Source of the DNA: Dryas octopetala
Taxonomy: Eukaryota > Streptophyta > Magnoliopsida > Rosales > Rosaceae
Assembly: GCA_963921425.1 (NCBI GenBank)
Contig: OY992833.1
Span: forward strand, 22,963,454-23,027,453
Length of the DNA stretch: 64,000 nucleotides
Reading direction: 5' to 3'
How positions within the stretch are numbered: position 1 is the stretch's first letter; the number at the start of each line of letters is the position of its first letter. Made by a program: the position numbers and the translations under genes. This document shows positions 57,961 to 64,000 of this stretch, in pieces. A model generated the notes under the pieces. That model was not told the DNA's origin, did no database searches, and worked only from the letters and a program-made list of their open reading frames with translations.

Positions 57961-60900
57961 CTAACCAAGCAAGAACTTGAAAATGTCACTTAGTGAAACA
58001 ATCCCTTCAACCCGCTTACTGCCAGCTTCCACAATGACAATTCTTCTGACACCTAAAATCCAAGTTTCGGGATGAGTTAAGTTGGCAGAGAGATCTTTTC
58101 AATTTTAAAGGGAGCCACCCATACATTGAATAAAGACCAAGAGCATGCAATAAACTGATATTGGACTGCAGAGTTCAAAAGAGAAAATTTCTGGAAAGAT
58201 TCTACATATGATCAGAGGATACTACACTTATATTTAACAGCGTCACAACATTTATATTCTTTACTTGAAAGAAGAGGACATAATTCTGAATAAAAAATGA
58301 AACAAAGCCAAATCTACCTGGATTGGCTAATCGCTCCATCACTTTATGCAGCGAATCCGAGCGTAAACACATCTGACATCTTTGACTTCTTGGCTCAAAA
58401 GGAGAATATGAGTCTTGTCCCAACTGCAATGCCTAGAAAAACAAAATGGACTAAGACAGCGTCCCCCAAAGCCTCTCTGACAACCAAAAAACCCACTCTC
58501 TTCCACCAGAATATATAAACTTAAAGTGATAATGCAAATAAAACATCCTTAAAATTGAAAGAATAACCACCTCAAATCTCAATAAACCCCCCAAGAAAAC
58601 CCACATGTAATTCTCATAACCATATAGAACCCTTATCCTCTTCCATCCTCAAAATAAATAAATGATCAAACATATGTCTACTTTTCTGGCCTGAATCAGA
58701 TGTCTGTCTCTAGTCATCTGAAGAAACTCCTATTTTGGTGCAGAACAAATAATTATAATATTATCAACATAAGCACGGCTGGATCATATCGAGAACATGT
58801 ATGTTAAATATATATCTAATAACTCATGAAACTGCAAAACAAAGTCATCCATTCACTCAGCTGAACTATGACATTTCAAATAGGTTAATGAATTAAGATG
58901 TCATTCCAAAAGACATTTAAGATGTACACAAGAACGTGTACTAGAAAACCAGTATATAAATAAATTCAGAGAAGGGGGAAAAAATTACTGCAGTTACCTG
59001 ATGAATAGTCATTTCATTGAGATTAATATGTGCATAGGCTCTATCTTTAGCCAAAGCTGTTATGTCACTGTAAAAAAAAATGTGAAATGAAAAAAAATCA
59101 CTCACAGTCGTAAAAAAAAAAAAAGCAGCTGACTATCTCTTAAAAAAAACAGCTGACTTATTTATGTTAAGAAGTCGAGAAACAAGTCAGTAACCAAAGA
59201 CACATAAAAGAATTACAACTAACCTCCGACAATATATATCCAGTAAAGAGTCATTATCATCAACTACAGGTATTGAACTTACTTGAGCTGCAAAGCAAAG
59301 GCAAAAAAGCATATGAGTTATCATTATGGAAATATAGGTCTGAAATACTCCTCTTTTTTCAAAATTTTGATGCTACTTAAAGCCCACACCTCCACCCAAT
59401 TATATCAAATCATAATCCTATGCATTTACGCATGAGCCAAAAATTCAAGAGAATAGACTCAAAACCAACAGACCTCTCTGACACCAACATATTGGAGTGC
59501 TTGTCCATTTAACGTAGTAAATCACTAAATAGAACACCTATTCAGATAACTTGATTCCGGTCCCTACAATTACTCTGTCCGTCCCCTCCCCTCCCCTCCC
59601 CACCCCTCAAAAGAAAGGGGGAAATGAAGTATCTCCAAGACTCCAATAGTGGGCAATGAGCTAGAATTCCAGACAATTAACAATAGATGGCCTGACACTA
59701 GATCCTTTTTTTTTAGGTCAGAGACACTAGATCAATACACGAAGCCTACCTTGAACTAATAAGTTAAATGCCGCACTAAGTGAAGCACTTGGTCTCAACA
59801 TTGCTAATGGCCGACGATTTGACTCTCCAATTTCCGGAACCCAAGTACCCACAGGAAGCTCACATATTGGTGCTTGGAGTATGGATAATGTGCTAGAGCA
59901 ATGCCTGAAATACCTGCAAATACCTGAAAATTAACATTCATTAGCACCAATTAGGAGTCTATGGCATAATTTAACAAGTACTCCGAACAGCTTACATTTT
60001 AAAATACCAGACAGTGAGGCAAGATGTAATAGCTGTGGAAAAGAGCCATCTTCTGAAGTTGAATGGATAATTGGAACCGTAGCCACATTAGTTTGCAAAA
60101 GTTTCAAAACAACATCTTTCAAATTATCGTATGGCCCAGCCTGCAAAATCAATGAACAAGTGTGGTCAAGGAACAAGAATGATCATTATTGCAATAAACA
60201 TACCGCCTGAACAGTGAGAAATAACAAGAGATGAAAATTCATAAATGAACCAAGGGGGACAAAATTATAAACACAAGCATTAATTCAAAAGAACAAGCAA
60301 ATGGTATCATGCAACAGTTTAAATTATATCCATAGGAACATTCACATTTCTGCAAGAAGTACTCAGGTTTCAAGAGCATCAGTTTGACGGTACTGTGGCA
60401 TATGTGATACCCTCCCTTTCATGTATTTGTTGCACTACCATTGCATTTCAAGTTTTAACATAAACTTATGATTGACATTTGTTTTATCTGTTTCAAAACA
60501 AGTTATCACCAATTATGTTGTGACAAACCCATGAATGCTTTGTAGTAACCAATTATCACTTCTCCACTCTAGATGTGACTCTAAGGCATGCAATATAGTG
60601 ATTTTTTTCCTTGTATCTTCTAGAAAAGAAGATATCTATGAAATGATATTTTACACATACACAAAAACCTTGTTATTGCATGAATGCCTAAGATAAAACA
60701 TTCTGAATAGGTTACTAATCCACAGTGAATTTACAAGCCAGAGAGTGAATTTACACTCACATGGATGAAACGTCTTGGCAATGCTCTCCCATGCCCATCA
60801 ATTTGTCCGTTTAGATATGATTTTCCCTCTTTCCAAGCAGCTATAGTATGTGTTTCAAGCTCTTCCTCTGTCAGATTAGACCCATGGTTCCCAAGCTAAA

Positions 60901-63574
60901 AAATAAAAAGGTAAGTTAGCATACTTTAAAAGTATCATACATCACAACACACAGTGCATGTGTGCAGATAGTTTCTGTGCAAATGAGCTGTATACAAAAC
61001 AAACTAATAGCAACATCCTACTTACAATGAATTTAGTCAAATAATATAACCATATAAAAAAAACATTCTAAGCAAACCAAGCAACTTAAATTCAAAGCAC
61101 ATTTTAAAATGTTGAAAGTCGCATTATGTTAGGGGTCACGTTTTCTGCCCAGCCCAGTGAACCAACTGTACTGAACCGACCCAACCCAGCCAGGTTGATT
61201 GTCTTTCTTATTTTGGGTTGAATAAGGTCAATAGACTCAATACCCATTCAACCCACCAAAATCAGTTCGATGTCAGATTGGGTATTGTTTAAATCCGAAA
61301 TAACCAACCAAACTGATATGATATAATATCAAAGATTCTACACTATATGTCCATGAAGCCTTGAACCATAGATATGCCTTGTCTTATAATAATAGCCGCA
61401 CAACTCAGCTACACTGGTTTTGATGCTAAAAGCATGCGTACATTATATTTATCTGGTTCCAGAGAGCTATCCCACATTTATTGATGCATTGTCTTATAAG
61501 GAATCCCATATTGCTTAGTAATGAAACATCTCTATGGACAATGCTTGGGTACTCAAGTTTGAGTACCAACCTTGTACTCATAACCAATCAAATGAGCCCA
61601 TGATGGGATCCACCACGAGAAAGAATATGGTGGACCCCATCATGAGCTCATTTGATTGGTGTTGAGTACACGGTTGGTACTCAAACTTGAGTACCCAAGC
61701 ATTTTCCTTTTCATTATAGCCCAAATTATAACCCAATTACCAACCCAACCCAAACAGATTTTTATTGGGTTGGGTTAGATTGATTTGTTACTTGTTCCAA
61801 CCGGTGCCGGATTGTGATGCATGTAAAACTTCCTAAATAGCATCCAATTGAAATCAATATTGGTTACTCAAACAAACTTCGACAACAGTCAATTCACAAT
61901 TTGGTAAAAGTATATCTTACATAAAAAACAAAAAAGCTTGATGTCATACAAACTCTCAGCAGGCTGAACTCCCCAACCACATGAGATTGGTGGGCTCAAC
62001 TAATATGTTTGGATTTTCAGAATCAATATTTTTTCCAAGAATTCATAACAGCAACAATAAGATATTTGCATATTGGAGAACTCACCAATAGGAAAAGATC
62101 ATAATTCCATATGCAAACATACCTCTCTTAGAATTAATATAAAATCCAATGCACTAAGAACTCCCACAAACTGTCCCTTGCTGTAGTCCCAAAGAGGCGC
62201 CAAAGGGATTCCCTGGAAAAGCTTCGCTCAGAAATATGCATATGCAAGATGCCAAAATAATAGAATGCAAGGTAGCACGCACTATCATAGCAAAGCTTAG
62301 GTGACTTTCCTAGTTGAAAATGGTTTCATGAATATAACGAGAAGACATAAAATTGAAGATTTCAACACTAACAATTATATAAAGGATGGACTGATGTGAC
62401 CAAAGGGCCCCAAAATAAGAAGACACCAACTACTAAATTTGGAGCTCTTCCATCATTATTTGTATTTAAAACCTACAGCTTAATATAAGTAATTTTACAG
62501 CTACCACGGTGTCAATTAAAACAAATGATAAGCTTGTTAGGATGGCTACAGTGTCCTCTTTCAAAAATCAAATATACAGATACAGAACATGGCTCAATTG
62601 AAAATAAGAATCATCTTTTCCTTTGTATGTACCTGCTCATGCAATATATGAAACGCTTTCTTTACAGGTACATCAACATCCAAGGCGACAACCTGTAAAC
62701 TTGATGTAATTAAAAAAAGTGAACAGTCAAACTAATTCATAGTGAATCAAATTCATAAAGACAACCAAGTGCAGGATGCATAAAGGAGATCCAATGGCAA
62801 GTCATCCAAACCTTGCCTGACTCGGGGAGTAGTTCATAAGTGGTGTGCGTAGACAAGAAGACAGAAATACGGTGACGAGAGCCCTGCACATCAGCCTCTG
62901 ATATCCTTGGTACCACATCAGTTAAAGTACCATCTGTAATCCGGACCTGCATTATAAATCAGAAAGGAAGTCCGCTAAATAACTCTTGGTAGGAACAATA
63001 AATGTAAATACAAAAGTAACTACAGCTTAACGGAGCATAAATTGAGTGCTAACAAACACAGAAGAAACACCACATACCATATCTTTCCTAGGTTAAAATA
63101 GATTCTTTTGTATTTCAAAGAGAAAAAAAAGGTGACTCAGACCATGCCATGTAGCCCATAGGGCTTCGCAAGGTCCAAAATGTGCAAAAGTTAGCAATAC
63201 ACAAAGGTCCAAAATGTTCAAAGGTTATGCACAAATTCCATGAGCACCCAGTTCCTCGAATCATGATCATATATGGATAGAATAATGCTAAAGCACCTCT
63301 CAGTACAGTAAAGCTTCTAAGGATAATAGAAAAAGCATTAAGTCTTGCAGGCAACCATGATCTTAAACGATAAGGAATGAGCGACCCTTACCAAACGCCG
63401 AAATGCCTCAGTATCCTCCTCCATGTTAGATCCAGAAGGCACCTCTGGAGTTACATTTGGATGAAAGTAATTAGGATCTGTAGCCAAGACAATGGTGTTC
63501 ACTAACCCATATTCGCCACTCACATAAGGTTGGTGCTCATCGTGTCGCCATTCTCCATCAACAAAAAACTTGTA
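57961..63574 (-). CDS. SNF4: SnRK1 beta-gamma subunit (SNF4-like), 5' end outside window
   Basis: Eleven exons in frame, minus strand: 63574-63392, 62946-62812, 62692-62633, 62212-62123, 60895-60761, 60140-59996, 59923-59750, 59287-59224, 59067-58998, 58432-58318, 58052-57961, giving 420 aa. The first visible exon ([20 protein letters not shown]) is the second half of the glycogen-binding CBM48/AMPK1 domain; the first roughly 70 residues lie beyond 64000. Four CBS repeats follow, including [20 protein letters not shown] and [20 protein letters not shown], the TVPIIHS segment, [20 protein letters not shown] and [20 protein letters not shown]. It ends [11 protein letters not shown]. The CBM-plus-CBS fusion is the plant-specific KIN beta-gamma, the gamma-type adenylate/energy-sensing partner of the SnRK1 kinase, cytosolic and nuclear. 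Introns carry two micro-insertions and a MITE. Confidence 0.95.
59135..59149 (+). mobile_element. Micro-insertion ATCTCTT-A8 with 9-bp TSD
   Basis: CAGCTGACT at 59126-59134 and 59150-59158, in an SNF4 intron. Confidence 0.5.
59705..59722 (-). mobile_element. Micro-insertion TCTGACCT-A9-G (antisense) with 11-bp TSD
   Basis: GACACTAGATC at 59694-59704 is repeated exactly at 59723-59733; the T-run abuts the left copy. It lies in an SNF4 intron about 17 bp from the exon ending at 59750 (gene strand: just after its donor). Confidence 0.75.
61540..61703. mobile_element. MITE with 32-bp perfect terminal inverted repeats
   Basis: AATGCTTGGGTACTCAAG on the left matches the complement of the right end without mismatch for 32 bp, and the inner arms also pair (AATCAAATGAG with CTCATTTGATT). 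It lies in an SNF4 intron (60896-62122). No clear target duplication. Confidence 0.85.
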
Positions 63575-64000
63575 CTGTAGTATGATAAACATATGTAAGT
63601 TAGACTCCAATGATAGAGGTTTAAAGTATTATCAATCAATGTAAATGCAAAACATCATAGTACTAGCATTCTAAATTCAAATTGAACGCATCAATAAGAG
63701 TTAGTAAAAAAAAATTACACATTCAATCACTTCAATCCATAGTTCCAAAGCGGAGATCCACTTAACATGAAGATGTTCTTTTAAAAAAAAAAGGAAGACA
63801 ATGTTCCATTCTAAATTATATCATAATTGATAGACTTTATTCTTAATCTTTTCCTGTATACATCTGTATGCAAATTTCCCATAATTCATATCAACTTCCA
63901 CATTTCCTAGACTCAAATTTTTGGCAATAACACTATTAATTGATATCTTAGAACTAATTATTTAAGACTGCTTAAGCACCCAAAAGTTCACTTGGCGCCA
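63575..64000 (-). other. SNF4 intron running off the window
   Basis: AT-rich with no further exon; the CBM start exon must lie to the right. Confidence 0.7.

Noticed and set aside
1-64000. tRNA, rRNA or CRISPR-like arrays
   Set aside because: No cloverleaf with a proper T-arm, no rRNA segment and no spacer-repeat array seen; the hairpin minisatellite at 1.2-1.8 kb has no unique spacers.

Overview
This window is nuclear DNA of a eudicot plant: AT-rich intergenic sequence, GT-AG introns, coding exons split into 60-400 bp pieces, many MITEs, a TRIM retroelement, LINE remnants, and plant-only gene families. The overall look fits a woody rosid such as Rosaceae (Prunus-like), but that placement is a guess. 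I read no organelle, bacterial or viral genes.

Layout. 1-4.5 kb: an ACGT-rich promoter-like block, then a mosaic that looks like a transposon carrying a piece of a CDC48B-type AAA-ATPase gene, with an unusual array of tandem hairpins. 8.0-9.2 kb (+): an intronless AP2/ERF factor of the PUCHI/ERF086 (FZP/BD1) type. 11.9-15.7 kb (-): a seven-exon, five-finger CCCH zinc-finger gene of the ZFN/C3H58 type. These two are convergent, and their Arabidopsis counterparts have consecutive locus numbers (At5g18560 and At5g18550), so this looks like an old conserved neighbourhood. 21-29 kb: two related secreted cysteine-rich peptide genes on the minus strand, the first apparently intact through a shifted start, the second broken, separated by a probable Helitron and a tandem TRIM array. 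30-42.5 kb: three diverged copies of a segment carrying a small unrecognised gene, each copy marked by different transposon insertions whose empty sites survive in the other copies. 43.8-53.0 kb (+): a complete ALWAYS EARLY (LIN-9/Mip130-type, MuvB) gene in 19 coding exons, with a 5'-truncated antisense LINE in intron 4. 54.9-55.8 kb (-): a five-exon gene for a small lysine-rich conserved protein. 57.96 kb to the right edge (-): the SnRK1 beta-gamma subunit (SNF4-like), lacking only its 5' exon(s).

The genes do not form one pathway. ERF086 and ALY act on development and transcription, the CCCH protein is a likely RNA/DNA binder, and SNF4 is an energy-sensing kinase subunit. The most interesting non-genic signal is a recurring class of very short (about 14-22 bp) A-tailed insertions, each flanked by a 9-17 bp direct duplication and always with the polarity expected of target-primed reverse transcription. 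Several share a (T)GACC motif before the A-run. At least a dozen are visible, in both orientations and in introns as well as between genes.
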